Positions 8,282 through 16,173 of a stretch of DNA of 42,050 nucleotides are shown here, piece by piece. The position numbers were made by a program, and so were the translations under genes. Position 1 is the first letter of the stretch. Each line of letters begins with the position of its first letter. This DNA comes from an uncultured Hymenobacter sp. (lineage in GTDB: Bacteria; Bacteroidota; Bacteroidia; Cytophagales; Hymenobacteraceae): NCBI GenBank assembly GCA_913778455.1, contig CAJYVK010000233.1, forward strand, positions 1-42,050, written 5' to 3'. A model generated the notes under the pieces. That model saw nothing but the letters and a program-made list of their open reading frames with translations, was not told the DNA's origin and did no database searches.

Positions 8282-9226
8282 ATGAAACACGTCTGCCTTG
8301 TTCTGCTCGGCTCGGCCGTGGCAGCCCCGGTGGCCCACGCCCAATCGGCTCCCTCTACCAGCTGGTGCCCGCCCGGCGCTACCTGGACCTACGGCTGGTC
8401 GTGGTGGCAGGAGAGCGGCACCGTGACGGTGCGCTACGCCCGCGATACGGTCGTGGCGGGGCAGCCCGCGCAGGTGCTGACCCGCAGCCGGTTGGCCCAC
8501 GACTCGGCTACCCCCGGCTCGCCGTCTTACACCACGCCCATGTCGAGCGTGCTCACCCGTGCGGTGGGCGACCGGGTAGACGTATGGGCCAATGGCCAGT
8601 TTTACCCCCTCTACGACTTTGCCGCGCGGCCCGGCGCGGGCTGGCTCACGCCCCGGGTCGTGCCGAGCGGGCCGTGCCCGGCCGAGCTGGTGCAGGTCAC
8701 CGTCGATAGCGTGGGCACGCAGCAGGTGGCGGGGCGCACGTTGCGCTGGCTGCGCGTGCACTTGTCGGCCCCCGCGGGTACGAGCGGGCCGGTAATAGGC
8801 CAGTGGCGGGGCCGCCTCTACGAGCAGTTGGGGAGTATGGACTATTTGCAGCCGCAGTCGCCCACCTGCGCGGGCACGGACCCCGGCTACATCGCCGGCT
8901 TCGGTAAGTTCCAGGCGACGGGCTGGCCAGCCATCGGGTATGGCAACGGCGCCTTGGTCCTGGCTACGGCGCTGGCACGGGCCACGGCGGCCGGGTTCGG
9001 GGTGTACCCCACGCCCAGCGCGGGCCTGTGTACCCTCGCGCTCCCGGCTAAGCTGGCGGCGGATGCCTCGCTGCAAGTGCTCACCCTCACCGGCCAGCTC
9101 ATTCGCCGCCTACCGGTGCCAGCCAGCCGCCAGCTCGACGTGCGGGGGCTGCCCGCTGGCACCTACACGCTGCTGCTGGCAGGAACCGGGCAGCCGACCC
9201 TGGCGCAACGCCTCGTCGTCGAATAG
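8282..9226 (+). CDS. Secreted protein with T9SS type A sorting domain
   Basis: The product is 314 residues. Residues 1-20 form a signal peptide (MKHVCLVLLGSAVAAPVAHA). The central region is a soluble, aromatic-rich domain (SWCPPGATWTYGWSWWQESG) that I cannot assign to a family. The last 75 residues form a type IX secretion C-terminal domain: GVYPTPSAGLCTL, then SLQVLTLTGQLIRRLPV, RQLDVRGLPAGTYTLLL and a closing ALAQ-type LVVE strand. The protein should cross the outer membrane through the T9SS and be attached to the surface or released. It stands alone between two terminators. Confidence 0.85.
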   Translation: MKHVCLVLLGSAVAAPVAHAQSAPSTSWCPPGATWTYGWSWWQESGTVTVRYARDTVVAGQPAQVLTRSRLAHDSATPGSPSYTTPMSSVLTRAVGDRVDVWANGQFYPLYDFAARPGAGWLTPRVVPSGPCPAELVQVTVDSVGTQQVAGRTLRWLRVHLSAPAGTSGPVIGQWRGRLYEQLGSMDYLQPQSPTCAGTDPGYIAGFGKFQATGWPAIGYGNGALVLATALARATAAGFGVYPTPSAGLCTLALPAKLAADASLQVLTLTGQLIRRLPVPASRQLDVRGLPAGTYTLLLAGTGQPTLAQRLVVE

Positions 9227-9334
9227 CCAACTCCTGGTGTTACCTCGGGCGCCAATAAAGGCTCGGCTATGAGCTAAGCATCAGTTGCTGAAGCGTAGCT
9301 TTTTGCGGCTATAGTATTAGTATAGGCTAAGAAG

Positions 9335-9362
9335 AAAGCCCGGCCAATCGGCCGGGCTTTTT
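9335..9362 (+). terminator. Intrinsic terminator after the T9SS-sorted protein gene
   Basis: A perfect 11-bp stem AAAGCCCGGCC/GGCCGGGCTTT with a four-base loop is followed by a short T-run. It is almost the same sequence as the terminator at 3429-3459, including the TATGTGC that follows both. Confidence 0.85.
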
Positions 9363-9503
9363 ATGTGCAACGTATTCCTCTTTGGGTGTCTACGCTGGTG
9401 CAGATGCTCGAGGAGGCGCGGGCGATGAACAACCGCCTGGCTGGTGTCGAATCATGGCAGCGTAACCTGCAACCTGCGCGATACCCAGGCCAAGACCGGT
9501 TAC

Positions 9504-10607
9504 TTACTGGGCTGGATGGGGGTTGGGCAAGTTCTGCTCAATCCAAGCTGTGCCACTTACGGGCGTGGACGACCCGGCCAAGTGCGCTTCACACGTCCCC
9601 ACCCCTTCGTACACATCCTGTTGGGTGGCTTCTAAGCTGATAAGCACCTGGTCGGGACATAGACTATTCACGTAGAAGGTGCCTGTTATGGGAGACTGTG
9701 GGTCAGTAATTTCTACTTTAAACCGTAAGAAATAAGTGACGTTCTTCGCGCTTATGTAAACGGGCCCCATCGGGGTAGTCGTAGTGTCCACGAAGCAGCT
9801 GTCCTGGCCGGGGACCAGTATCGTCGCGTTCGATGCTATCGGTTTATCAATTGCCGGAGTTTCTCCAACCTTAGAGTAGTTAGAGAGGTGGATGCCGTTG
9901 GCCAGCTGCAAGTCTTGGAGCACCCATTGCACAGGGTTCGAGGGAGAGCCATTCGGGAAGGCCCCGTATTCATGGTCCATCCACGCAAGACCCGTAACGG
10001 CAATAGTCTCCTCGCCGATGGTTAGCGTGCCCGTGGCCTGCAAGTTGGTAAGCGAGTAGTAGTAGTTATTGCGGCTCAGTGGCGTTTTGCCCTCCGGGTT
10101 CACGAGATGGCAGCCCGTCCCCCAGACTATCAGCGGTGGCCCCTGCTGTTGGAGTTGCAGATCAATCCGGCACTCTGTTTGGTCCCCCTTGTCCGCAAAG
10201 CTGGCAACTACGTGCATGTTGAGCGGTGTAGAGTCCGGGGCTAACGCCTGCATGGACACAGCGCCAGCCGTGGAGCCATTGGCCGCGGGCAGCCTCACGT
10301 ACCAGGGCTTCTCGGTATCATATTGCGCCCAGTCTGACGGGCAAGGCATTACCGGGTTGACTTTCTCATAGTGTTTTTGACGGCTCACGTCTGTGATGCT
10401 GAGTTGCGAGAAGGCGTAGCTGACCGCGCTGTTGAAGCCGGCGGCGTTGACTTCAAAGCCGAATAGCCGCCCGTCGGCGCTCTTCAGTGTGCCAACGTGC
10501 CACCACCACTCAGTAGGGGCCGGGTTACCTTGGGCATCTTTGTGGCCGTACTGGTCATGCGGCAGCGTAATATTCTTCGTTGCACTGGAAGAAGGATGTG
10601 GAGACAT
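9504..10607 (-). CDS. CrtC/AttH-like lipocalin-fold protein
   Basis: The product is 367 residues with no signal peptide. The N-terminal block EWWWHVGTLKSADGRLFGFE (residues 33-52) and the later WMDHEYGAFP are the signatures of the AttH/CrtC superfamily, a double lipocalin fold that includes carotenoid 1,2-hydratase CrtC. The protein could hydrate acyclic carotenoid ends, a step used in flexixanthin-type pigments, but the family also contains many proteins with no link to carotenoids. It lies 18 kb from the carotenoid cluster and has no pathway neighbour. The assignment to the fold is fairly firm; the reaction is not known. The ATG at 10605-10607 is the only good start. Confidence 0.72.
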   Translation of the reverse strand: MSPHPSSSATKNITLPHDQYGHKDAQGNPAPTEWWWHVGTLKSADGRLFGFEVNAAGFNSAVSYAFSQLSITDVSRQKHYEKVNPVMPCPSDWAQYDTEKPWYVRLPAANGSTAGAVSMQALAPDSTPLNMHVVASFADKGDQTECRIDLQLQQQGPPLIVWGTGCHLVNPEGKTPLSRNNYYYSLTNLQATGTLTIGEETIAVTGLAWMDHEYGAFPNGSPSNPVQWVLQDLQLANGIHLSNYSKVGETPAIDKPIASNATILVPGQDSCFVDTTTTPMGPVYISAKNVTYFLRFKVEITDPQSPITGTFYVNSLCPDQVLISLEATQQDVYEGVGTCEAHLAGSSTPVSGTAWIEQNLPNPHPAQ

Positions 10608-10984
10608 GCGCGAACAAGAAAGTGGGTGAAGGACCGAGCAAAGGAAGGCGCCTGACCTGCTCTTTTATCAGCGTATAAATACTTGATTTCTAATACAAGT
10701 ACTTATGCGCCCCTGCCGTATTGAACTGCTGGTAGCACCGCTGCCTACCCGTCCGCAAGTCTTTTTGACCTGTCCCGCTCACTCAGCAAGTCGTTGCCTG
10801 GTTGGCTTAATAGCTCCAAAGCGGGATTGAACCGTGGTTGAGAAGCTTACTCCGCGTAAAGGCCCCAAAAACGAGTGTTTTCGGGGCCTTTTTCGTTGGC
10901 TGCAAACTTCGGTTTCTGTAGTACGCGGTACGGCTACCATATAAGTAGGTAGCTGGTAGCAGTGCCGCTGGGCCACTCGTGCTA
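10608..10984. other. Gene-poor interval with an orphan plus-strand terminator
   Basis: These 377 bases separate two minus-strand genes. The best open frame is a 41-codon plus-strand ORF from ATG 10705 to TGA 10830 (MRPCRIELLVAPLPTRPQVF...), with no recognised similarity. It is followed 27 bases later by a strong plus-oriented terminator. It could be a small protein gene, a small RNA, or a relic. Confidence 0.3.
10857..10893 (+). terminator. Strong hairpin terminator, mainly plus-oriented
   Basis: The stem AAAGGCCCC-AAAAC/GTTTT-GGGGCCTTT is followed by TTTTTC on the plus strand and TTTA on the minus strand. It may also stop the minus-strand peptidase gene that ends at 10985. Confidence 0.75.
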
Positions 10985-12517
10985 TTACCAGGAGTAAATA
11001 GCCGACAAGGGCGTGGTGCCGGTCAGGCCCAGCACGGGCACTTCGCCGTCGAAGGTGACGCGAAAGGCTGGAATCAGGGGAAAGTGGTGAAAATCCAGCG
11101 GCTGGCCCTGGAGCATGTGCACGGCTACGTCGTGCGCTACCTGCTCGCGGGGCATGAACCTGCCCGCCGTTTCGATAAAGTCGTCCACGCTCAGGTTGGC
11201 GTTCGGGTCTTTGGCTTGCAGCGCCCGCGCCCGAGTCCGTAGCGCCAGCAGTACGTCGCGCAGCGTATACTGGTTATGCGAAGCCAGCCGAACCTGATTA
11301 TCCAGGTAAAAGGCGTAGAGCAGGCCCCGGCGGTAGGGCAGCCGCTGGTAGGCCGTGTTGCGCCAGTAGTTGGGCGCTATCGAATCGTTGGGCGCACTGC
11401 GGATGGCACTGGTGTAGTGCGGCCGCAGGGTGCGGTTATTCAGGTACTCCAGAAAAGTCTGGGAGTCGAAGATGCCGGAGGCGGCCAGGTTTATCAGGCA
11501 CACGTAGTCGTTGAAGCCCTCGCCGAACCACTGGTTGGCGAAGCTGTTCTCCCCCAGCGTTAGTTGGGAGCCAATCCAGCTGTGCGACGTTTCGTGGGCG
11601 ACAATTAATTTCGCCCAGTTATCAAAGGGGCCGCTGTACTTCATAATAAAGCCCGGCCCCCAGCCGAAGCCCCCCGCCGTGGGCTCGGTATTGTAGGTGG
11701 GCAGCACGCACAAGTAGTAGTAGGCATCCTGGTCATCGTGCCAGAAGGTGCGCAGCGTGGGGAAGAAGCGCGTAAAAAACGGCGCCAGCTCTTGGCTCAT
11801 GCGGTTGACGGTGTCGCGCCGCGAGGTGAGGGAGTAGTACGGAATGTTGTGCACCCGGTACTCGCGCCGCACGATGTCGGTGCCGAGCACCATCGTCCAG
11901 AACTGCTGCCGGCCCGGCTGAAGTAACTGGCGGCTGCCCGGCGTAGCCCGGGGCGCGGCCGACAGAAAATAGCCAACCCCGGCCGGAAACTGGTCGAACT
12001 GCAAACTGCTGGCGGCGGGCGGGCAGTCCTGCGGCTGCAACAGGAAGAAGGCCGAGGTCAGGTAGAGGCTGCCCGGCATAATAACCGGTCGAAACAGCTC
12101 GCGTGGCGTGCTTTTCTGGCGGGGACCGGCAATGGCACCATTGAGCACGTAGTGCAGCGTGTGGCGGCCGGCCCGGGTGTGGAGCACCACGATTTTCTGC
12201 TGCGCGGGCACCACCCGGAGCCGGTCGGTAGGCCCCGGCCGGAGGTTTTCCAGCACCTGGAAGATATCGGCCTGCCCGCCCAGGTGCTCGGGGGCGAAGA
12301 CGAACACGGTGCTATCGGCGCTCACCGCCGTATAGTCGAGCTGCACGCCGAGGCGCGACGACTTGCCATCCCAGCGCAAGTGATAATCGCAGCGGGTGGC
12401 CGGCGCGGGCCGGGGCGACGCTGCCCGCCGGCGGTCCTGCGCCGCTGAATGCCGGGGCAGGGCCAGCCAGCCGAGGACGAGAAGATGCCACAGGGGGAAG
12501 CGGAGCAGGCGAATCAT
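10985..12517 (-). CDS. Secreted M1-like gluzincin metallopeptidase
   Basis: The product is 510 residues with an N-terminal signal sequence (residues 1-26, RLLRFPLWHLLVLGWLALPRHSAAQ). The zinc motif HETSH is at 308-312 and the third ligand is probably E333 in QWFGEGFNDYV, the equivalent of the M1 block W-x-x-E-G-F. The spacing is HExxH-x20-E, two residues longer than the usual x18 of M1 aminopeptidases, so this is a divergent member. A likely acidic/aromatic substrate region, FGWGPGFIMKYSGP, precedes the zinc site in place of the M1 GxMEN motif, which I do not see. It diverges from the histidine kinase gene across 98 bases, so the two may share a control region. Confidence 0.8.
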   Translation of the reverse strand: MIRLLRFPLWHLLVLGWLALPRHSAAQDRRRAASPRPAPATRCDYHLRWDGKSSRLGVQLDYTAVSADSTVFVFAPEHLGGQADIFQVLENLRPGPTDRLRVVPAQQKIVVLHTRAGRHTLHYVLNGAIAGPRQKSTPRELFRPVIMPGSLYLTSAFFLLQPQDCPPAASSLQFDQFPAGVGYFLSAAPRATPGSRQLLQPGRQQFWTMVLGTDIVRREYRVHNIPYYSLTSRRDTVNRMSQELAPFFTRFFPTLRTFWHDDQDAYYYLCVLPTYNTEPTAGGFGWGPGFIMKYSGPFDNWAKLIVAHETSHSWIGSQLTLGENSFANQWFGEGFNDYVCLINLAASGIFDSQTFLEYLNNRTLRPHYTSAIRSAPNDSIAPNYWRNTAYQRLPYRRGLLYAFYLDNQVRLASHNQYTLRDVLLALRTRARALQAKDPNANLSVDDFIETAGRFMPREQVAHDVAVHMLQGQPLDFHHFPLIPAFRVTFDGEVPVLGLTGTTPLSAIYSW

Positions 12518-12615
12518 GCCGGCAAAGGTCCGGGCCTGTACCAGGCGCGGGGGTTAAATACTGTTAAACTTGCGCGTTGCCGGGGCCATTTTCCACCCCA
12601 CCCGGTTTCTGTTCG

Positions 12616-14076
12616 ATGAAGCGTTTGCGTCCTTTCTTGCCGCACCTACTGGCTTGCCTGTGCCTGGGGCTGAGCGCTGCGCTGCAAGTGGCGTGGCTGC
12701 ACCAGTTAGCCCAAGGCCAGCTGCGCAGCCTGCGGCAGGAGCTGGAAACCGCCGTGGGCCAGCTCGCCGCCCGCAGCGTACTCGCCAGCCAGCTTACCCA
12801 GCCTGAGCTGGTAGCGCCTTACCGGGGCCTGCTGCTCTCGCCGGGCTGGGGGCGCTTGCGTGCCGCGTTCGACAACCTGCGCCTGCCCCAGCTCCACAAA
12901 AGCGCCCGCTACGAGCTGACGGCCGACAGCGTCAGCATCATGCTGCGCCTGCACCTGGTGGCTCGGCCGAGCGGGCGGAACCAGCCAGCACCACCCATTT
13001 ACAACAGCAACCTAACCTCGCAAACGCCGCAGCGATTAGCCCGCGTCGAAACCCGCTCCTGGCGCTACCTCACGCGGGCTACCGACTCTCTGCTCGCCAT
13101 GCTGCCCGGCGGCCCGCCCCACGGCTCCCACCTGCGCCACTCCTACGGCCGGGAGGCCGCCCCGCCCATCGGCCCCCCGGTGGGAGCCTGGGGCTACGTG
13201 AGTCAGCCCTATGCGTACAACAACCTGCACCTGCGCCTGTATCAGTTACGGGTGCCCTCTTTGCTGGGCGCGGTGGCCTACCGACTGCGCTTCCAGCTGG
13301 CGGCGGCAGGGCTGCTGCTGGGGCTGACGGCGGCCACGCTGGTGGCCCTGCTGCGGCTGCTGCGCCAGCAGCGCCGCTACGCCGAAGCGCGGCTCGACTT
13401 TGCCCGCAACATGACCCATGAACTCAAAACGCCGGTTGCTACCGTAGCCCTGGCCTTGGAAGCCATCGGCCGGCACCAGGCTGCGGAACAGCCCGCTTGG
13501 CTGCGCGACTACCTCGCCATCGGCCAGCAGGAATTGCAGCGCCTAGGCTACCTGCTCGACGCTGCCCTGCTGGCCAGCCACGCGCCGACCCGGCCGCTAC
13601 CACCCCTGCGGCTGGAGCTCTACGATGTGCAACAGGGCGTAGTGCAGGCCGTTGCTTCGCTCCGTCCCCGCTTGGCGCAGCAGCAGGCTCACCTCGAGGT
13701 TGCGCCTTCGCCGGAGCCGTGCTTTGTCCTCGGCGACCCCGTCCACCTGCCAAACGTATTGTATAATTTGCTGGAAAACGCCCTCAAGCACGGCGGGGTA
13801 GGGGTCGGGCTGGCGGTAAGCTGTACCTGCGAGCGACACGTCGTGTGCATTCAAGTGCGGGACGACGGCCCCGGTATCGCGCCGGCTTATCAGCGCCGGG
13901 TATTCGAGCCGCTCTTTCGGGCACCCGGGCCGGCCGCCTTCCCCGTGGCTGAAGGCTCGGGCCTCGGCCTGCACTACGTCCGGCAGCTCGTCGAGCAACA
14001 CGGCGGTCGCATCACGCTTACGAGCCGGCCCGGGGCCGGCAGCTGCTTCACTATCCGCCTTCCCCGCCACGCCTGA
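12616..14076 (+). CDS. Sensor histidine kinase
   Basis: The product is 486 residues. Transmembrane helices lie at about 7-27 (FLPHLLACLCLGLSAALQVAW) and 220-250 (RLRFQLAAAGLLLGLTAATLVALL), enclosing a periplasmic sensor of about 190 residues without a recognised fold. The HisKA H-box is NMTHELKTP with H268 as the phosphorylated residue. The ATPase domain shows the N-box NVLYNLLENALKHG, G1 VRDDGPGI and G2 GSGLGLHYV. The ATG at 12616 was chosen because it gives MKRLRPFLPHLL directly before the first helix. Its stop overlaps the response regulator start by one base (TGATG), indicating translational coupling. The stimulus is unknown. Confidence 0.93.
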   Translation: MKRLRPFLPHLLACLCLGLSAALQVAWLHQLAQGQLRSLRQELETAVGQLAARSVLASQLTQPELVAPYRGLLLSPGWGRLRAAFDNLRLPQLHKSARYELTADSVSIMLRLHLVARPSGRNQPAPPIYNSNLTSQTPQRLARVETRSWRYLTRATDSLLAMLPGGPPHGSHLRHSYGREAAPPIGPPVGAWGYVSQPYAYNNLHLRLYQLRVPSLLGAVAYRLRFQLAAAGLLLGLTAATLVALLRLLRQQRRYAEARLDFARNMTHELKTPVATVALALEAIGRHQAAEQPAWLRDYLAIGQQELQRLGYLLDAALLASHAPTRPLPPLRLELYDVQQGVVQAVASLRPRLAQQQAHLEVAPSPEPCFVLGDPVHLPNVLYNLLENALKHGGVGVGLAVSCTCERHVVCIQVRDDGPGIAPAYQRRVFEPLFRAPGPAAFPVAEGSGLGLHYVRQLVEQHGGRITLTSRPGAGSCFTIRLPRHA

Positions 14077-14759
14077 TGCCAACCATTCTTTACGTTGAAG
14101 ACGAGCCGCTGCTGGCCCGCCTGGTGCAGGACGGGCTGGCTACCAACGGCTACGTGGTAAATTGGGTAACGGACGGCCCGCAGGCCCTGGCGGCCTTTCA
14201 CCAGCGCTCGCCCGACCTCTGTCTGCTCGATGTGATGCTGCCCGGCCCCCACCAGGGCTATGCGCTGGCCGAGGCCATCCGAGCGGCCAGCGCGACCGTG
14301 CCCATCCTGTTTCTGAGCGCCCGCCAACTCACGGAAGACGTGGTGCGGGGCTTTCGCAGCGGCGGCAACGACTACCTGCGCAAGCCCTTTAGCATGGGCG
14401 AATTGCTGGTCCGTATTGAATCCCTGCTGCACCGCGCCGGCCGGCCCCACCCGCTGGCCCCCGTCGTGGAGCACCATTTCCCGGGGGGAAGCCTGGACGT
14501 GGTGCGGCAGCAGCTGCGCACGCCCGCCGGCGTGCAGCCGCTCTCCTACAAGGAAACTGCCCTGCTGGCGCTGCTGCTCACGCAGCGCAACCGGGTACTA
14601 GCCCGCCAGGACGCCTTACTGCAAATCTGGGGCGACGACAGCTACTACAACGCCCGGAGCATGGACGTCTTCATTAGTCACTTGCGCAAGCAGCTCAGGG
14701 CCCTGCCCGGTCTGGAATTACTCACCGTTCGGGGCGTCGGGTTCAAGCTGGTGTGCTAG
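14076..14759 (+). CDS. OmpR/PhoB-family response regulator
   Basis: The product is 227 residues. The receiver domain (1-120) has the acidic pair E8-D9, the phosphoacceptor D52 in LLDVMLP, the conserved Ser in LFLSAR and the Lys in NDYLRKPF. The C-terminal winged-helix domain (about 130-227) ends in SMDVFISHLRKQL and LLTVRGVGFKL, the DNA-recognition helix and wing of OmpR-type regulators. It is the cognate partner of the overlapping upstream kinase. The nearby peptidase gene, transcribed divergently from the kinase, is a plausible target. Confidence 0.95.
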   Translation: MPTILYVEDEPLLARLVQDGLATNGYVVNWVTDGPQALAAFHQRSPDLCLLDVMLPGPHQGYALAEAIRAASATVPILFLSARQLTEDVVRGFRSGGNDYLRKPFSMGELLVRIESLLHRAGRPHPLAPVVEHHFPGGSLDVVRQQLRTPAGVQPLSYKETALLALLLTQRNRVLARQDALLQIWGDDSYYNARSMDVFISHLRKQLRALPGLELLTVRGVGFKLVC

Positions 14760-14804
14760 TAGTGGCTGCGGGAATGCTGTTATCAGCAGCTTGTGGAGTT
14801 AGAG

Positions 14805-14834
14805 GCGTTCAAAAAAGACTTCTTTTTTGAACGC
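14805..14834 (+). terminator. Intrinsic terminator after the two-component operon
   Basis: A perfect 13-bp stem GCGTTCAAAAAAG/CTTTTTTGAACGC with a four-base loop lies 45 bases after the stop at 14759. It also marks the right limit of ordinary host genes before the recombinase region. Confidence 0.75.
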
Positions 14835-14918
14835 TTTCGGCACTCCATCTGACAGCATCAAAAAGGCGGTTTTTTAGCCAGTTTTCCGAGGGAGTAATTT
14901 GAACAGTATATTAGGCGT

Positions 14919-15539
14919 ATGGCAGGTATAATAAGAGTAGCCCTCTACGCCCGTGTCTCGACCCGCGACAAAGATCAGAATCCCGAGAATCAGTTGGTGC
15001 TGCTGCGCCGTGAAGCTGAGCGAGCTGGCGACACTATTGTAAAGGAGTACGTTGACGAGGAGTCTGGAGGTAAGGCCAATCGCAAGCAGTTCCAAGAGAT
15101 GATGAAGGATGCAGGCAAACGGCAGTTCGACTTAGTGCGTGTCTTTGCTCTCGACCGTTTCAGCAGCCAGGGTATTGAAGCCGTATTTGAGTACACGGCC
15201 GCACTCGACCAATGTGGGGTAGCCTTCTGGAGCTACTGCGAGCCAATGCTGAATACTACTGGGCCGATGGCTGCCTTATACAAGGCTATCATCGCATGGG
15301 CTGCTGGCTACCGCAATCAGCGCCACTCCGAGAATGTACGACTGGGCCAAGGCCGTAAGCGCCTTCAAGTGGAGGCCACTGGTGAGCCGTATCAGCACGG
15401 TCGGCGACCTTTAGGGGAAGAGGTAGCTATCCGTGCCCACGAACTGGCCAAGCAGGGCATGAGCCAACGTAAGATTGCTGAGGAGATAGGTGTATCTGTA
15501 GGCACGGTCAATAAATATTTAAAATCAGTAGCTAATTAA
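14919..15539 (+). CDS. Serine recombinase (resolvase/invertase family)
   Basis: The product is 206 residues, the size of a small resolvase or invertase. The catalytic domain begins IRVALYARVSTRDKDQNPENQ with the nucleophile S14 in the YARVST motif. The block LVRVFALDRFSSQGIEAV is the usual LDRLSR segment. The C-terminal part (about 160-206) is a helix-turn-helix, KQGMSQRKIAEEIGVSVGTVNKYLKS. It would exchange DNA at a short res- or inversion-type site, which I could not locate. It lies 12 bases before an AT-rich membrane protein gene and inside the interval between the two-component operon and the tRNA-linked integrase, so it is probably part of a mobile element. Confidence 0.92.
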   Translation: MAGIIRVALYARVSTRDKDQNPENQLVLLRREAERAGDTIVKEYVDEESGGKANRKQFQEMMKDAGKRQFDLVRVFALDRFSSQGIEAVFEYTAALDQCGVAFWSYCEPMLNTTGPMAALYKAIIAWAAGYRNQRHSENVRLGQGRKRLQVEATGEPYQHGRRPLGEEVAIRAHELAKQGMSQRKIAEEIGVSVGTVNKYLKSVAN

Positions 15540-15551
15540 AAAATCACTGGT

Positions 15552-16115
15552 ATGGAGTTTTCTACAATTCTAACTAGTTCGCTTATTGCAGCCTTGATAT
15601 CTGCTAGTATATCAGCTTGGGTGTCATTTATTCTGAAAAACAAAGACTATCGCAATGAATATTTTAAGAAAATAATTGATAAAAGAATTAAGGCCATTGA
15701 GTCTGTAGAGCAAATACTTGTTATTTTTTCTCCTTTAGCGCCTATAGAAATAACTGATGCAGGCGAAAGGAAAAAGGTAGCATTTGCTTATCTAGTTCGT
15801 AATCCAGAATGGAGTGGCGAAGATGAATATGCTCAGGCTGTACAAAATTTTAGCGCGTCAATTATGTGGCTTGGATTAGATTTAAGAGTCAAGGTAAGAG
15901 ATTTTTGTGGCTTAATAAATATGATGCGAGACAAAGCCTCTAAATTTGATACTAACATTGAAAAGATAGACTTTTATGCCGAAAATTACTTAAAGTTAGC
16001 GGAATTATTAATGCGAATCGAATTACAGCTTTCTAATGAAATGGCAGTGCTTTATGATATTGATGCATTTGTGCGGGAGAGAAAGAAAATTCATAAGTCT
16101 ATAACCCCCGTATAA
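15552..16115 (+). CDS. Membrane-anchored protein of unknown function, AT-rich
   Basis: The product is 187 residues. One transmembrane helix (about 6-27, ILTSSLIAALISASISAWVSFIL) is followed by KNKDYRNEYFKKIIDKRIKAIE and a long helical cytosolic domain. This plan, an N-terminal anchor plus a coiled helical body, recurs in accessory-region proteins, but I do not recognise the family. Base composition is markedly lower in GC than both neighbours, a sign of recent transfer. It starts 12 bases after the recombinase stop and is probably co-transcribed with it, as cargo of the same element. Confidence 0.75.
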   Translation: MEFSTILTSSLIAALISASISAWVSFILKNKDYRNEYFKKIIDKRIKAIESVEQILVIFSPLAPIEITDAGERKKVAFAYLVRNPEWSGEDEYAQAVQNFSASIMWLGLDLRVKVRDFCGLINMMRDKASKFDTNIEKIDFYAENYLKLAELLMRIELQLSNEMAVLYDIDAFVRERKKIHKSITPV

Positions 16116-16173
16116 AACTCATTCAAATAGCAGAAGTGCTTATACAAGAGTTGAGGTGCTTTGTTTATAATTA

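Noticed and set aside
9365..9640. Plus-strand open frame after the T9SS-sorted protein gene
   Set aside because: Half of it is antisense to the CrtC/AttH-like gene and the rest shows no recognisable protein features.
10785..10850. Possible degenerate tRNA suggested by GGGATTGAACCG
   Set aside because: No acceptor or anticodon stem could be built around it.
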